64,000 nucleotides of DNA. Source: JAUIJL01 sp965366625. GTDB lineage: Bacteria > Acidobacteriota > Thermoanaerobaculia > Multivoradales > J023. Numbering within the stretch: the stretch's first letter is position 1; every line of letters begins with the position of its first letter. The notes beneath the pieces are model-generated. The model did no database searches and was not told where the DNA came from. It saw nothing but the letters and a program-made list of their open reading frames with translations. The DNA is taken from NCBI GenBank assembly GCA_965366625.1, contig CBDUGP010000012.1, positions 1-64,000 on the forward strand, given 5' to 3'. The position numbers and the translations under genes are program-made. Positions 7,165-15,599 of the stretch are shown in pieces.

Positions 7165-8847
7165 TTGTATTCCCGAAAACGGATCCGGCATTGGCTTTCC
7201 ACGGGCGAGCCGTTACTGCGGATTTATCTCTGGCCGTTTTCTTGCTCCGACGATCTGATCGCCACCTTGGCGGACGCGGCTCGTGCCGAGGTTCTCGACG
7301 AGGTCCGGTCGCTCAGTCCTTCGCTGATCGTCGACCGTTTCGGTGGCAGCTCTTCAAAAACCATCATCGTGCCCGATTCCAGATCGATCGACGCCCCCTT
7401 GTTGGAAGAGGTGTCGAAGTGGCTGCCCAAAGGCGCACGGTTGGTTCTGCTGGTGGACCGATTGGACGATTGGGGGCACCTCGATCTCTCCACGGTGCTC
7501 CCAGATCAGGTCAATTTGTGTGCCGAAGAAATGCAGCAGCTCTTCGGCGATTCCCATAGGGCAGCGGTCGCCTCCGAGCTGACCGAAGGATGGGCCGGCC
7601 CTGCCTCGCTTCTGGCCCGAAGCCACCAAAGTCCAGATAGTTTTGAAGCTCTGCTCGACGGTGAAGAGTCGGCCAGGCTGCTCGATCAACAGGTTCTGGC
7701 AGGTCTTTCCCGCGACCAGCTCGACGCCCTGAAACATCTTGCTTGGGCCGGTCCGATCGATCCCGAGGATTGGCGTCAGATGGTGGTCGACGAACCCAGG
7801 AGGTTGGCGGCGTTTGAGCAAATCTTTCGCCGTCGAGCATGGTTGGTGCAGGGCTCGTCAGGCTGGCGGCTGCCGCACGTGCTGAGGCGGCATTTGCTCC
7901 ACAAGATCCGCTCGAGTTCGAGCGCGGAGAGTCTGGGGAAGCTCGACCGTTTGAAAGTCCGCCTCGAAATCGCGAGGAAGTCTAGCTTCCAGCGGATTCG
8001 GGCCGTACCGTTAGAACGGTGTGATGAGCTACCGGCTCCGGTCGCCGATCAGGGCTCACCAAGGGCCGAGCCCGGCCTGCCCAGCTTCCGTTTGGAGCTT
8101 TTCGGGCAGCCCAGGTTGATGCGACGTGACGAGCAGGGAACGGAGGAGCAGGTTGCTTGGCGCTTGAAGCGCTCGTTTCGCTGCATGGCATACCTTGCCC
8201 TGGCGCCCGAGCACTCTCGTTCCAGGGCTTCCATGATCGAGGATCTGTGGCGCGATGAGCCACCAGCAGCGGCCGACCGCAACTTCCATCCAACCCTTAG
8301 CGACGCCCGAAGAACTCTAGGCTCCGCCAACGCGATCAAATATGTTCAAGGGACCTATCGCCTGGGGGACGTTCTGGGTTTGACGGTCGATACCGATGAG
8401 CTGCAAGGGCGCTGGCAGGAGGCGACGCGGCTGCTCGATCCCCGAGCCGCCGCAGACGATTCGGAGTCTGTGAAAGCGCAAGCTCTGGAGCATTTGTTGG
8501 CTGCTTGGGGGCTATATCGGGGTCCGCTGATGGAAGATCTGGAAGACTCCTGGTTACAAGAACCACGGGAGCGCTTCCGTCAGCTCTATCTCGAGATCCT
8601 GCGTCGAGTTGCTGAGCTGAGCTGCGACCTGGGCCGAACGTCTTTAGAACTCGACGCATATCGTTCTTTGTTGATCACCGAGCCCTTTGACGAGGCAGCG
8701 CACGTGGCGGTGATGAACATCTACGGCCGTTCAGGGCGGCGTGACTTGGTACGTCGCCAATTCGTCAACCTGCAGGATCAGCTGAAGGAGCTGCGGGTGG
8801 AGCCTTCGAGGGAGGCGGTTTCGGCCTACAACCGATGGATGGGTTAG
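7165..8847 (+). CDS. BTAD-type transcriptional regulator with a divergent N-terminal domain
   Basis: The C-terminal half of this 560-residue protein is SARP-like. A winged-helix region (about residues 308-410, FRLELFGQPRLMRRDEQ through NFHPTLSDARRTLG) is followed by an all-helical bacterial transcriptional activator domain (about 415-555, with ALEHLLAAWGLYRGPLMEDL and ITEPFDEAAHVAVMNIYG). The first 300 residues look like part of a MalT/STAND-type regulator (ELTEGWAGPASLLAR), but no Walker A motif is visible. The protein may therefore have lost ATPase control. Start is TTG 7165 with AGGAG seven bases upstream. It most likely activates target genes by binding direct repeats; no target is evident. 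Confidence 0.8.
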   Translation: MYSRKRIRHWLSTGEPLLRIYLWPFSCSDDLIATLADAARAEVLDEVRSLSPSLIVDRFGGSSSKTIIVPDSRSIDAPLLEEVSKWLPKGARLVLLVDRLDDWGHLDLSTVLPDQVNLCAEEMQQLFGDSHRAAVASELTEGWAGPASLLARSHQSPDSFEALLDGEESARLLDQQVLAGLSRDQLDALKHLAWAGPIDPEDWRQMVVDEPRRLAAFEQIFRRRAWLVQGSSGWRLPHVLRRHLLHKIRSSSSAESLGKLDRLKVRLEIARKSSFQRIRAVPLERCDELPAPVADQGSPRAEPGLPSFRLELFGQPRLMRRDEQGTEEQVAWRLKRSFRCMAYLALAPEHSRSRASMIEDLWRDEPPAAADRNFHPTLSDARRTLGSANAIKYVQGTYRLGDVLGLTVDTDELQGRWQEATRLLDPRAAADDSESVKAQALEHLLAAWGLYRGPLMEDLEDSWLQEPRERFRQLYLEILRRVAELSCDLGRTSLELDAYRSLLITEPFDEAAHVAVMNIYGRSGRRDLVRRQFVNLQDQLKELRVEPSREAVSAYNRWMG

Positions 8848-8871
8848 TCTGAGTTGGATACCCTGCCATTC

Positions 8872-8907
8872 GGTTCGGCGGGTTGGAGGACCCGCCCGGG
8901 TCGAACC
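8872..8907 (+). terminator. Nested inverted repeat after the BTAD regulator gene
   Basis: GGCGGGT at 8877-8883 pairs with ACCCGCC at 8890-8896, and the outer arms GGTTCG (8872-8877) and CGAACC (8902-8907) are also complementary. It lies 25 bases after the stop and lacks a T-tract. It is either an imperfect terminator or a 3'-end stability hairpin. The remainder up to 9070 holds no gene I can support. Confidence 0.45.
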
Positions 8908-9070
8908 CTGCTACAATCCACCTCCCACGATGGCAGTCGGCGTTCAGCTCTGCCCGGCCGGACCCGACCGGCCCATCCCCAACTTTAACGACCAAGGCCC
9001 ATGCGATGTCGCCGGAAGCTTGCGTTGAGCACTAAACCTCCGGATTTCGCAGTGGCCGGCCACCATTTCA

Positions 9071-10072
9071 ATGACGATACCGGCTTTGAGTTCATCCCAT
9101 TCCCGCGACTCTGACGGCGATCTCCCGGACCCTAGAGCTGTGGACATCAGCGTTTTAGTGCCGGTCCTAAATGAAGAAGAATCGGTTCACGAGCTGACGA
9201 CTCGAGTTTCAGCCGTGCTCGAAGCGTTGAATCGAAGCTTCGAGATCGTCTTCATCGACGACGGCTCATCCGACCGGACCCCGGCGATTATTCGCGATCT
9301 GCACCAACAGGACTCTCGGATCAAGTTGGTTCAATTCCGGCGAAATTTCGGCAAAGCGGCGGCCATCACCGCCGGCGTCGCCCACAGCGTGGGTGCCATC
9401 TTGATCACCATCGACGGTGATCTCCAGGACGTGCCGGAAGAGATTCCACGATTCCTCGAAAAGCTCGAAGCTGAAGATCTGGATTTGGTTTCCGGTTGGA
9501 AGCGGGATCGACAGGACCCCGTGTCGAAGCGATATCCCTCCAAGCTCTTCAATTGGGTGACGCGACGCTTGGCCCAAGTCGATCTCCATGATTTCAACTG
9601 CGGATTCAAGGCTTATCGACGTGAGGTGCTGGAAGAGGTGGCGGTCTATGGTGAGTTGCATCGCTACATTCCCGTCTTGGCGGGTCGCCGGGGTTTTCGC
9701 ATCGGTGAAATCCAAGTGCAGCACGCGAAGCGCCGCCATGGCCACAGCAAATACGGTTGGGATCGTCTCTACAAAGGGTTGCTCGACCTGATCACGGTGT
9801 TGTTCATCACCAAATACAACCGACGCCCGTTGCATCTCTTCGGCGTCATCGGTTTGGTGTTCATCGCGGGCGGCTTGGCGATCAATACCTACCTCGCCAC
9901 CCTTTGGCTATTTCTTTCCGAGCCTTTATCGAATCGCCCGCTTTTGTTGCTTGGGGTCCTGCTGATGGTGCTCGGAGTGCAAGTGTTGACGACGGGCCTA
10001 ATCGGCGAAATGGTGACTTTCAAGAACTTCAGGTCCGCCGACAGCTATTCCATTCGAGAGCTGGTGGAGTAG
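9071..10072 (+). CDS. GT2 glycosyltransferase (GtrB/DPM1-like) with two C-terminal membrane helices
   Basis: The 333-residue protein has a GT-A fold: VDISVLVPVLNEEESV opens the domain, IVFIDDGSSDRT follows, and ILITIDGDLQDVPEE provides the metal-binding D-x-D-type motif. CGFKAYRREVLEE and HAKRRHGHSKYGWDRLYKGLLDL match dolichol/undecaprenyl-phosphate sugar synthases. Two hydrophobic segments (about residues 252-275 and 290-315) anchor it in the inner membrane. The likely reaction is transfer of a sugar from a nucleotide donor to polyprenyl phosphate on the cytoplasmic face. The GT4 gene follows after three bases, so the two are probably made together for glycan assembly. Confidence 0.88.
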   Translation: MTIPALSSSHSRDSDGDLPDPRAVDISVLVPVLNEEESVHELTTRVSAVLEALNRSFEIVFIDDGSSDRTPAIIRDLHQQDSRIKLVQFRRNFGKAAAITAGVAHSVGAILITIDGDLQDVPEEIPRFLEKLEAEDLDLVSGWKRDRQDPVSKRYPSKLFNWVTRRLAQVDLHDFNCGFKAYRREVLEEVAVYGELHRYIPVLAGRRGFRIGEIQVQHAKRRHGHSKYGWDRLYKGLLDLITVLFITKYNRRPLHLFGVIGLVFIAGGLAINTYLATLWLFLSEPLSNRPLLLLGVLLMVLGVQVLTTGLIGEMVTFKNFRSADSYSIRELVE

Positions 10073-10075
10073 GGC

Positions 10076-11311
10076 ATGGGCAAGAGTGCCGGTTTCCTTT
10101 TCCTGACCCAAACCTATCCTCGATTCGACGGCGATACCTCAGGGCCCTTCATTCGTGACTTAGCTCGCGCTTTGGTCTCCGGAGGCGATCGCGTCACGGT
10201 GCTGACTCCCCATGCGGAAGGAGTCCAGCCACGGTGGGACGATGGTGGGGTCGATGTCCGCAGCTTTCGATATGCCCCGGAGCGGTGGGAGCTTTTGGGC
10301 TACAGCCGGAGTCTCGAAGCTGACGAGACCATGAGGGTGGGCGCCATGGGCGTCACACCCTTATACCTGTTGGGAGCATTCCAGGCGGTCCGTGCAGAGC
10401 TGCGTCGTAAGTCCTACGATCTGATTCAAGCCCATTGGGTGGTGCCGAACGGACTGGTGGCTCACCATTTTGCGGACCGGATTCCAGTGGCGGTGGGTTT
10501 ACACGGTAGCGATGTCTTTTTGGCTGAAAAACGCGGACTGCGTCAATGGGTGAAGGGAGCCTTGAGCCGAACTTCGGTGTTGACGGGCTGCTCGCCGGAA
10601 CTCGTCGATCGGGTGTGCGCGGTAGGTTTTCCGAAGGAGCGCGCCCGGGTGATTCCCTATGGGGTCAACAGCAGCTTGTTCTCACCAGACCCGTCACGTC
10701 GATCGATCTGGCGCCAGAAGCTGGGCATAGCCGACGACGTACCGATGTTGGTCAGCGTAGGAAGAATGGCGACCAAGAAGGGTTATCACGTGCTCTTTGA
10801 GGAGTTGGAAGAGCTGATGAACTCGAAACCCGATTTGCATCTCGTGCTGGCGGGAGCAGGAGATCGCCTGGAGGAGCTGCGCAGCCGAGCCCGCGGCTTT
10901 TCGCAGCGGGTGCATTTTCCGGGCGCTGTTTACCGAGACACTCTGCCGGACCTCTACCGAGCGGCGGATGCCTTTGTATTGCCGGCTGTCCATGATCCCA
11001 AGGGCAACGTTGACGGTCTTCCCAACGTCATTCTCGAAGCCATGGCGAGCGGTCTGCCGGTGGTCGCCACTCGCATCTCGGGAATTCCCTTGGCGATCGA
11101 GGATGGGATCCATGGCCGGCTGGTGCCCGAGCAAGATGCCGGCTCGTTGATCGCTGCGATCCTCGATGTCCTTTCCGACGGCGATCGGGCCGGTCGCATG
11201 GGCGAAGAAGGGCGGCGGAGAGCGGTGTCCGAGCTCAGCTGGCAATCCGTGGCCGCCCGTTATCGGCAGGCCTATGAGCTAGCCTTGCCGGTCGGCCTTC
11301 ACCGCAGCTGA
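10076..11311 (+). CDS. GT4 family glycosyltransferase
   Basis: This 411-residue GT-B enzyme has an N-terminal acceptor domain (FLFLTQTYPRFDGDTSGPFIRDLARAL) and a C-terminal donor domain with MLVSVGRMATKKGYHVLFEEL, GLPNVILEAMASGLPVVATRISGIP and an E-x7-E-type element. This is the RfaB/PimB-like retaining GT4 layout. The acceptor is not identifiable. It sits three bases after the GT2 gene and so shares its transcript, probably for surface polysaccharide or glycolipid synthesis. Confidence 0.9.
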   Translation: MGKSAGFLFLTQTYPRFDGDTSGPFIRDLARALVSGGDRVTVLTPHAEGVQPRWDDGGVDVRSFRYAPERWELLGYSRSLEADETMRVGAMGVTPLYLLGAFQAVRAELRRKSYDLIQAHWVVPNGLVAHHFADRIPVAVGLHGSDVFLAEKRGLRQWVKGALSRTSVLTGCSPELVDRVCAVGFPKERARVIPYGVNSSLFSPDPSRRSIWRQKLGIADDVPMLVSVGRMATKKGYHVLFEELEELMNSKPDLHLVLAGAGDRLEELRSRARGFSQRVHFPGAVYRDTLPDLYRAADAFVLPAVHDPKGNVDGLPNVILEAMASGLPVVATRISGIPLAIEDGIHGRLVPEQDAGSLIAAILDVLSDGDRAGRMGEEGRRRAVSELSWQSVAARYRQAYELALPVGLHRS

Positions 11312-11562
11312 CTAACTATAACTAGGTTCCGTCCAGATTTGGCTCGGTGCGGTCGGCCGGATGGCCTGCGGGCGTCGCTCCGAACTCGCGCCACCGCCGA
11401 AATGCCGCGATAAATTGCTGAAGAGTAGGGACTTATACCGATGCTTCGGGTGTATCGCTCAGACACGCTCGCTTCCGTCCTCGATCCATCCGGCCTTGGT
11501 TCATCGGAAAATCCCATTTCTGGATGGACCAGAACTAAAGCCCGAGTCCAGGATTCTCTCGT
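11312..11562. other. Intergenic region between convergent genes
   Basis: About 250 bases lie between the GT4 stop and the stop of the minus-strand M20 gene. The short open frames here have poor codon character and no family resemblance. No clear terminator hairpin with a T-tract is visible. Confidence 0.5.
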
Positions 11563-12861
11563 TCAATTGTTCCTGAGGGTTTGCGCGTCGGCCTCTAGGA
11601 GGTCGGCGAGCCAGCTGATTCGCCGGTCGAGGGATCTGAGGTCGACAAATTCTTCTCGGGTGTGCATGCCTCCTCCCACGGGGCCGAGACCGTCGAGGGT
11701 CGGCACGGACGACGGATCCTCCAACATGTTGGGGAAAGAAATGCCCCGGCGATCCTCCTCCGCTTCCAAATGCCACCCTTTTTTTCGGGCCAACTCGATC
11801 GCCAACCGTGCCCATTGACGGCTCGGCTCAAGGGGAGGTAGCGGTGGGACTTGCTCCAGGACCCCAAAGTCGACTTTGACATCGTGCGACTTCCCAACTT
11901 CGGCCGCGAGAACCGCCAAGCGTTCGCCGAGCTGTCGGCCTTCTGCGGCGGTTACGAACCTGGCTTCGCCTTCAACACGGGCTCTGTCGGGCACGACATT
12001 GGTTTGTCGTGGGGAGAATAGGAGATCGGAGTGGGCGGCGAGCTGCTCGACGAAACCCGCTTCGCCCGCCACCAACCGTCCGGGATTGATTGTCATTCCA
12101 CGGCCCGGGACTGACATCTCTGCGGCTTGTAGACACCAACGGGAGGCTGCGACGAGCGCCGAGCGGCCAGACCAAAAACCGTTCCCGGCGTGGGCTGAAC
12201 GTCCCTTAACGTCCAAGGCCCAGGTGATCAACCCGCGGCGGCCGATGACGAGAGTTTCACCCTCTTTTTCTTTGCCGTGTAGTTTCCTCGGCGAATCGAT
12301 TACCTCGGCGAGGGGCTGGCCGGGTTCGAGCACCCATAAGCCCCGAGCCCGGCGGCCACGCTCTCGCATCATGAGCCGAGACAAATGCCCAGCCACTTCT
12401 TCATCGGGCACGACCACGACGGTCAAGTCCTTGGGAATGCTGCGACCTTGGGCCCGCAAAAGATCGAGAGCACCGACCAGACACGCCAGCCCGCCCTTCA
12501 TGTCCACGGCACCCGTCGCCCAAAGCCGGTTTCCTTCTCGCCTAGGGGCGATAGCCGGTAGCACGGTGTCCATATGCCCAACCAAGAGGAGGTCTTGTTG
12601 GGCCGCGCTATCGGCGAATCGTGCTGTGAGCACCGGCAAGTCTTGTCCTAGGGAGTCTGGCAAGCTTCGAATTTCAACCTGCAGGTCGCGATCCGAGAGT
12701 GCTCGGCCATAGCGGGCCATTGCCTTTTCGAGCCCTTGGCGGTCGCCGCTGGGTGAGGAGATAGCGGTCAGCTCTTCGAGCAAGGAAACCGTCGAATGGA
12801 AGATGCTCTGAGGCGTAGAACTCGAGTCGAGGTCAGGATCGGAGACTCGCCGACTAGTCAT
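11563..12861 (-). CDS. M20 family metallopeptidase (CPG2/ArgE/DapE-like)
   Basis: This 432-residue zinc hydrolase removes a terminal amino acid or acyl group from a small peptide or N-acyl amino acid. It shows GHMDTVLPA (first metal His and catalytic Asp), TGAVDMKGG (bridging Asp), VVPDEEVAGH (catalytic Glu and metal Glu), LDVKGRSAHAGNG in the dimerisation domain, and GGGMHTREEFVDL with the last metal His. The segment order resembles glutamate carboxypeptidase (CPG2). The ATG at 12861 is preceded by GGAGG with seven bases spacing; the longer open frame upstream is unlikely to be translated. It is a single gene with no clear partner, and the substrate is unknown. Confidence 0.9.
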   Translation of the reverse strand: MTSRRVSDPDLDSSSTPQSIFHSTVSLLEELTAISSPSGDRQGLEKAMARYGRALSDRDLQVEIRSLPDSLGQDLPVLTARFADSAAQQDLLLVGHMDTVLPAIAPRREGNRLWATGAVDMKGGLACLVGALDLLRAQGRSIPKDLTVVVVPDEEVAGHLSRLMMRERGRRARGLWVLEPGQPLAEVIDSPRKLHGKEKEGETLVIGRRGLITWALDVKGRSAHAGNGFWSGRSALVAASRWCLQAAEMSVPGRGMTINPGRLVAGEAGFVEQLAAHSDLLFSPRQTNVVPDRARVEGEARFVTAAEGRQLGERLAVLAAEVGKSHDVKVDFGVLEQVPPLPPLEPSRQWARLAIELARKKGWHLEAEEDRRGISFPNMLEDPSSVPTLDGLGPVGGGMHTREEFVDLRSLDRRISWLADLLEADAQTLRNN

Positions 12862-13107
12862 GAAAGATCCTCCAGAGAAACGGCATTCTGTGGGCCTGGA
12901 AGACGGTTGTCGGGGTCTCCCCGGATCGATAGACTGCCGCTGCTGATTTCTTTGATTGCAGCCGCGCGTATCCAGCACAGCTCGTGAACACAGGCGATGG
13001 CTCCCTTGCCCTAAGGGTTAAGCCATAAACAGCATCAGGCGAAGCCATAAAACAACATTCTGAGGTCGATCACAACCCCCTCCCGGTCGAGCTCTTAGGA
13101 GAAAGAG

Positions 13108-14166
13108 ATGAGTGACAAGGTTTGGTATACCGCTGTCGACGGTCAGCAGCAGGGTCCGTTCAGTTTGGAAGAGTTGACCCCCAGGTTTCAAAGCGGCGAG
13201 CTGAGCCGTGACACCTATATCTTCACCCAGGGTATGGACAATTGGGAGCCTGCCGGCAATCGGGCGGAATTCGAGGCGGCGTTTGCCCCTGCCCCGACTG
13301 CTGTATCTGCCGCGCCGGCGATGGCGTCGGCGCCGGCTGCCGGTGGCGCAACCTATGCGCCCGCCGGTCAAAGTTCCCACGAGATCGACTTCGAGATTTT
13401 CGGCGAGGAGATGCAATTCGTAGAGATCACCCTCGATCCTCAGGAAGCCTGTATTGCTGAAGCGGGAGCCTTCATGTACATGGATCCGGGTATCGAAATG
13501 GAGACCATCTTCGGTGACGGCTCCAAACAGGGTGGCGGCGGGTTGATGGGCATGCTCGGCTCCGCAGCCAAACGGGTGCTGACCGGCGAATCTCTCTTCA
13601 TGACCCTGTTTGGAAACAGTGGTAGCGGGCGATCGAAAGTGGCCTTCGCCGCACCCTATCCCGGCAGCATTATTCCGGTGGATCTGAAAGAGCATGGACA
13701 TCAACTGATTTGCCAGAAAGACGCCTTCCTGTGTGCGGCCAAGGGCGTCTCGGTGGGCATCGCGTTGCAGCGCAAGCTCGGTACCGGATTGTTCGGCGGT
13801 GAAGGGTTCATTCTTCAGAAGCTCGAGGGTGACGGCAAAGCCTTCATGCACGCGGGTGGCGCGGTGATGAAGAAGACCCTGGCCCACGGAGAGACCCTGC
13901 GTTTGGACACCGGCTGTTTGGTCGGCTTCGAGCCGACGGTGTCCTACGACATCAAGATGATCAAGGGTGTGAAGTCTTGGGTCTTCGGTGGTGAAGGTGT
14001 GTTCTATGCCGCACTCACCGGCCCGGGTTCCGTTTGGATTCAGTCCTTGCCGTTCAGCCGATTGGCGAGCAAGGTCTTCGCGGCCGCGCCCCAAGGGGGC
14101 GGCAAGTCCGTGGGCGAGGGCTCGGTGCTCGGAAGCATCGGCAATATGGTGATGGGCGGCGACTGA
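13108..14166 (+). CDS. GYF_2-domain plus AIM24-family protein
   Basis: This 352-residue protein joins two modules. Residues 4-60 (VWYTAVDGQQQGPFSLEELTPRF and WEPAGN) form a GYF_2 domain, a small proline-binding or adaptor fold. After an Ala/Pro linker, residues about 90-345 are an AIM24/TIGR00266-like beta-rich domain (FVEITLDPQEACIAEAGAFMYM, then GGGLMGMLGSAAKR and GSVWIQSLPFSRLA). The mitochondrial AIM24 protein supports inner-membrane organisation; bacterial members have no settled function. AGGAGA lies six bases before the ATG. No signal peptide is visible, so it is cytosolic or peripheral. It stands alone between an M20 gene and a tRNA region. Confidence 0.85.
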   Translation: MSDKVWYTAVDGQQQGPFSLEELTPRFQSGELSRDTYIFTQGMDNWEPAGNRAEFEAAFAPAPTAVSAAPAMASAPAAGGATYAPAGQSSHEIDFEIFGEEMQFVEITLDPQEACIAEAGAFMYMDPGIEMETIFGDGSKQGGGGLMGMLGSAAKRVLTGESLFMTLFGNSGSGRSKVAFAAPYPGSIIPVDLKEHGHQLICQKDAFLCAAKGVSVGIALQRKLGTGLFGGEGFILQKLEGDGKAFMHAGGAVMKKTLAHGETLRLDTGCLVGFEPTVSYDIKMIKGVKSWVFGGEGVFYAALTGPGSVWIQSLPFSRLASKVFAAAPQGGGKSVGEGSVLGSIGNMVMGGD

Positions 14167-14234
14167 CCCTGCTGACCTGTTGAAATGTCGGACCTGTGCC
14201 GGCTGATCCACGGGCCGAAAACACCAGACGCACA

Positions 14235-14266
14235 AACGGCCGCCACTCGAAAGGGAGGCGGCCGTT
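14235..14266 (+). terminator. 10-bp GC-rich hairpin after the GYF-AIM24 gene
   Basis: AACGGCCGCC at 14235-14244 is exactly complementary to GGCGGCCGTT at 14257-14266 across a 12-base loop, about 70 bases after the stop. No T-run follows on the plus strand. It sits between convergent genes and could act for both. Confidence 0.6.
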
Positions 14267-14295
14267 GCTCCGGTAGTCGGCCATGGTCGATCGGC

Positions 14296-14622
14296 TTATG
14301 GCTGAGATCGGGATAAGAAACGTCGCCAAGCCGTGGCTAGGGAGTCTGGAAGGTCCAACTCGGGAAGCACGGCAAGGAGTTCGTCCGGATCGAGGTATGC
14401 CCAGATTTCTTCCCACGGCGCGTAGGAGATCAATTCAGCGATCAAGAGGTGACGTTGCTCGGAATCGGCGCCTCTCAGGATGTGCCGAACGTCGGCTTCA
14501 GAAAGATCCCCTTCAGGAAGAAACGGCAACGCAGTCGAGCTGGTCCGGTCCTCAGCGTGCGATGCCGGTAGCTGATCCGAGAGGGTCTTTTCGCTCGGGG
14601 AGCGATCATCGGAATGCGTCAT
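14296..14622 (-). CDS. 108-residue acidic protein of unknown function
   Basis: The ATG at 14622 gives 108 residues; a longer in-frame start at 14682 adds 20 poor-looking residues. The first 35 residues are polar and probably disordered. The rest is helical and acidic, with LSEADVRHILRGADSEQRHLLIAELISYAPWEEIWAYLDPDELLAVLPELDLP. Trp, Tyr and Leu are spaced as in a small helical-repeat or adaptor domain. I do not recognise a family. There is no signal peptide or membrane segment. Its coding character is convincing, but it is a lone gene beside tRNA-Gly. Confidence 0.6.
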   Translation of the reverse strand: MTHSDDRSPSEKTLSDQLPASHAEDRTSSTALPFLPEGDLSEADVRHILRGADSEQRHLLIAELISYAPWEEIWAYLDPDELLAVLPELDLPDSLATAWRRFLSRSQP

Positions 14623-14711
14623 AGTGTTCCAGTATAGCCTTACCGTCGGGAATCGCAAGGTAATGCCCCGTAGCTCAGCCAAATCTAACGAGCGCGCATC
14701 TCTGGATGTAC

Positions 14712-14740
14712 TTGACCGACGACGTCGTGTGGGCTAAGTT
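14712..14740 (+). promoter_or_regulatory. Sigma-70-type promoter upstream of tRNA-Gly
   Basis: TTGACC at 14712-14717, a 17-base spacer and TAAGTT at 14735-14740 make a good match to the -35/-10 consensus. Transcription would begin near 14747, about 75 bases before the tRNA. The assignment rests on pattern only. Confidence 0.4.
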
Positions 14741-14820
14741 TCTTCGAGTCGAGCGCCACCGAAGGATTCGGAGCTTTTACGGGTCGAGAGGTTGGCTGCA
14801 CGACCGTAAGAGAGCTTTGA

Positions 14821-14896
14821 GCGGGCATAACTCAGTTGGTAGAGTGCAAGCTTCCCAAGCTTGATGTCGCGGGTTCGAGTCCCGTTGCCCGCTCCA
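14821..14896 (+). tRNA. tRNA-Gly(CCC)
   Basis: A full cloverleaf can be drawn. Acceptor GCGGGCA (14821-14827) pairs with TGCCCGC (14886-14892). The D-arm is ACTCAGTTGGTAGAGT. The anticodon stem CAAGC/GCTTG encloses loop TTCCCAA with anticodon CCC at 14854-14856. The T-arm is CGGGTTCGAGTCCCG. The discriminator T is followed by an encoded CCA at 14894-14896. It decodes GGG. Confidence 0.95.
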
Positions 14897-14986
14897 AATT
14901 TGGTGCTTCCCCGTCGGATCCAGGCCTCTGGACCGCCCGTCAGAATCCTACAATCGAGAAGTTCGCGCTTCTCTTGAGGAGAATTG

Positions 14987-15583
14987 ATGAGTATCTTTCG
15001 GAAGGGGCGGGAGACTCCGTCGGCGCCCCAACCCTCGCCCGTGTCCCCATCGCCCAGCCCCAGTCCTAGACCACCCGTTCGGCGGGATCCCGCACCGACC
15101 CCAGGCTCCGGTAATACCCACATTGCCCGGGGAACGAAAGTTATCGGCGAAATCACCGGTGACGCTCAATTGGTGATAGACGGCGTCGTTGAAGGTGAAA
15201 TTCGACTCGACAGCCTGGTGGTCGTCGGCAGCGAAGGTACGGTCCGAGGTACGATCCATGCCGTAGCGGTTCGCGTCGGCGGCAAGGTTTTCGGCAACAT
15301 TCATGGCAAGGAACGGGTTGAGGTCTTGGCTTCGGGTCGTTTGGAGGGTGACATTGTGGCTCCCAGCGTGCCAATCGCCGAGGGTGCATTCTTCCAGGGC
15401 AAAGTGGATATGAGCCATCCGCAGGCCACTCCCCAAAAGTCCACGCCCAAAAACGATGGAAAGATCTCCGGTAAGGCAAAAGAGCCTTCTGGTAAGCCCG
15501 AACCTACTGCCGCTGCCGGCTCTAATAAACCCACCGCCACCCAAAGTAATTCCACCGCCCGATCTGGCTCCGGCGGCAAATAG
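14987..15583 (+). CDS. Bactofilin
   Basis: The 198-residue protein has the central bactofilin beta-helix (about residues 42-145). Repeating short strands run from THIARGTKVIGEITGDAQLVIDG through EGEIRLDSLVVVGSEGTVRG to RVEVLASGRLEGDIVAPSV. The flanking N- and C-terminal tails are rich in Pro, Ser and Lys and probably disordered, as in most bactofilins. These proteins polymerise without nucleotide into filaments that organise cell shape, stalks or chromosome segregation on the membrane. The start ATG follows GAGGAGA closely. The gene sits between a tRNA and ald, without the M23 peptidase that often accompanies bactofilins. Confidence 0.9.
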   Translation: MSIFRKGRETPSAPQPSPVSPSPSPSPRPPVRRDPAPTPGSGNTHIARGTKVIGEITGDAQLVIDGVVEGEIRLDSLVVVGSEGTVRGTIHAVAVRVGGKVFGNIHGKERVEVLASGRLEGDIVAPSVPIAEGAFFQGKVDMSHPQATPQKSTPKNDGKISGKAKEPSGKPEPTAAAGSNKPTATQSNSTARSGSGGK

Positions 15584-15599
15584 ATAGGACGACCGGAAC

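Noticed and set aside
8890..8910. Possible tRNA T-arm in gggtcgaaccctg
   Set aside because: No matching acceptor, D-arm or anticodon arm can be drawn around it.
11876..12712. 278-codon plus-strand frame opposite the M20 gene
   Set aside because: It is the antisense shadow of a clearly identified metallopeptidase; residues are Ser/Arg/Pro-rich without domain motifs.
13018..13060. Direct repeat AAGCCATAAA upstream of the GYF-AIM24 gene as regulator sites
   Set aside because: Only two copies are seen with no symmetric or promoter context; it may be chance.
13018..14235. 405-codon minus-strand frame opposite the GYF-AIM24 gene
   Set aside because: The plus strand holds the real domains and Shine-Dalgarno; the antisense frame has none.
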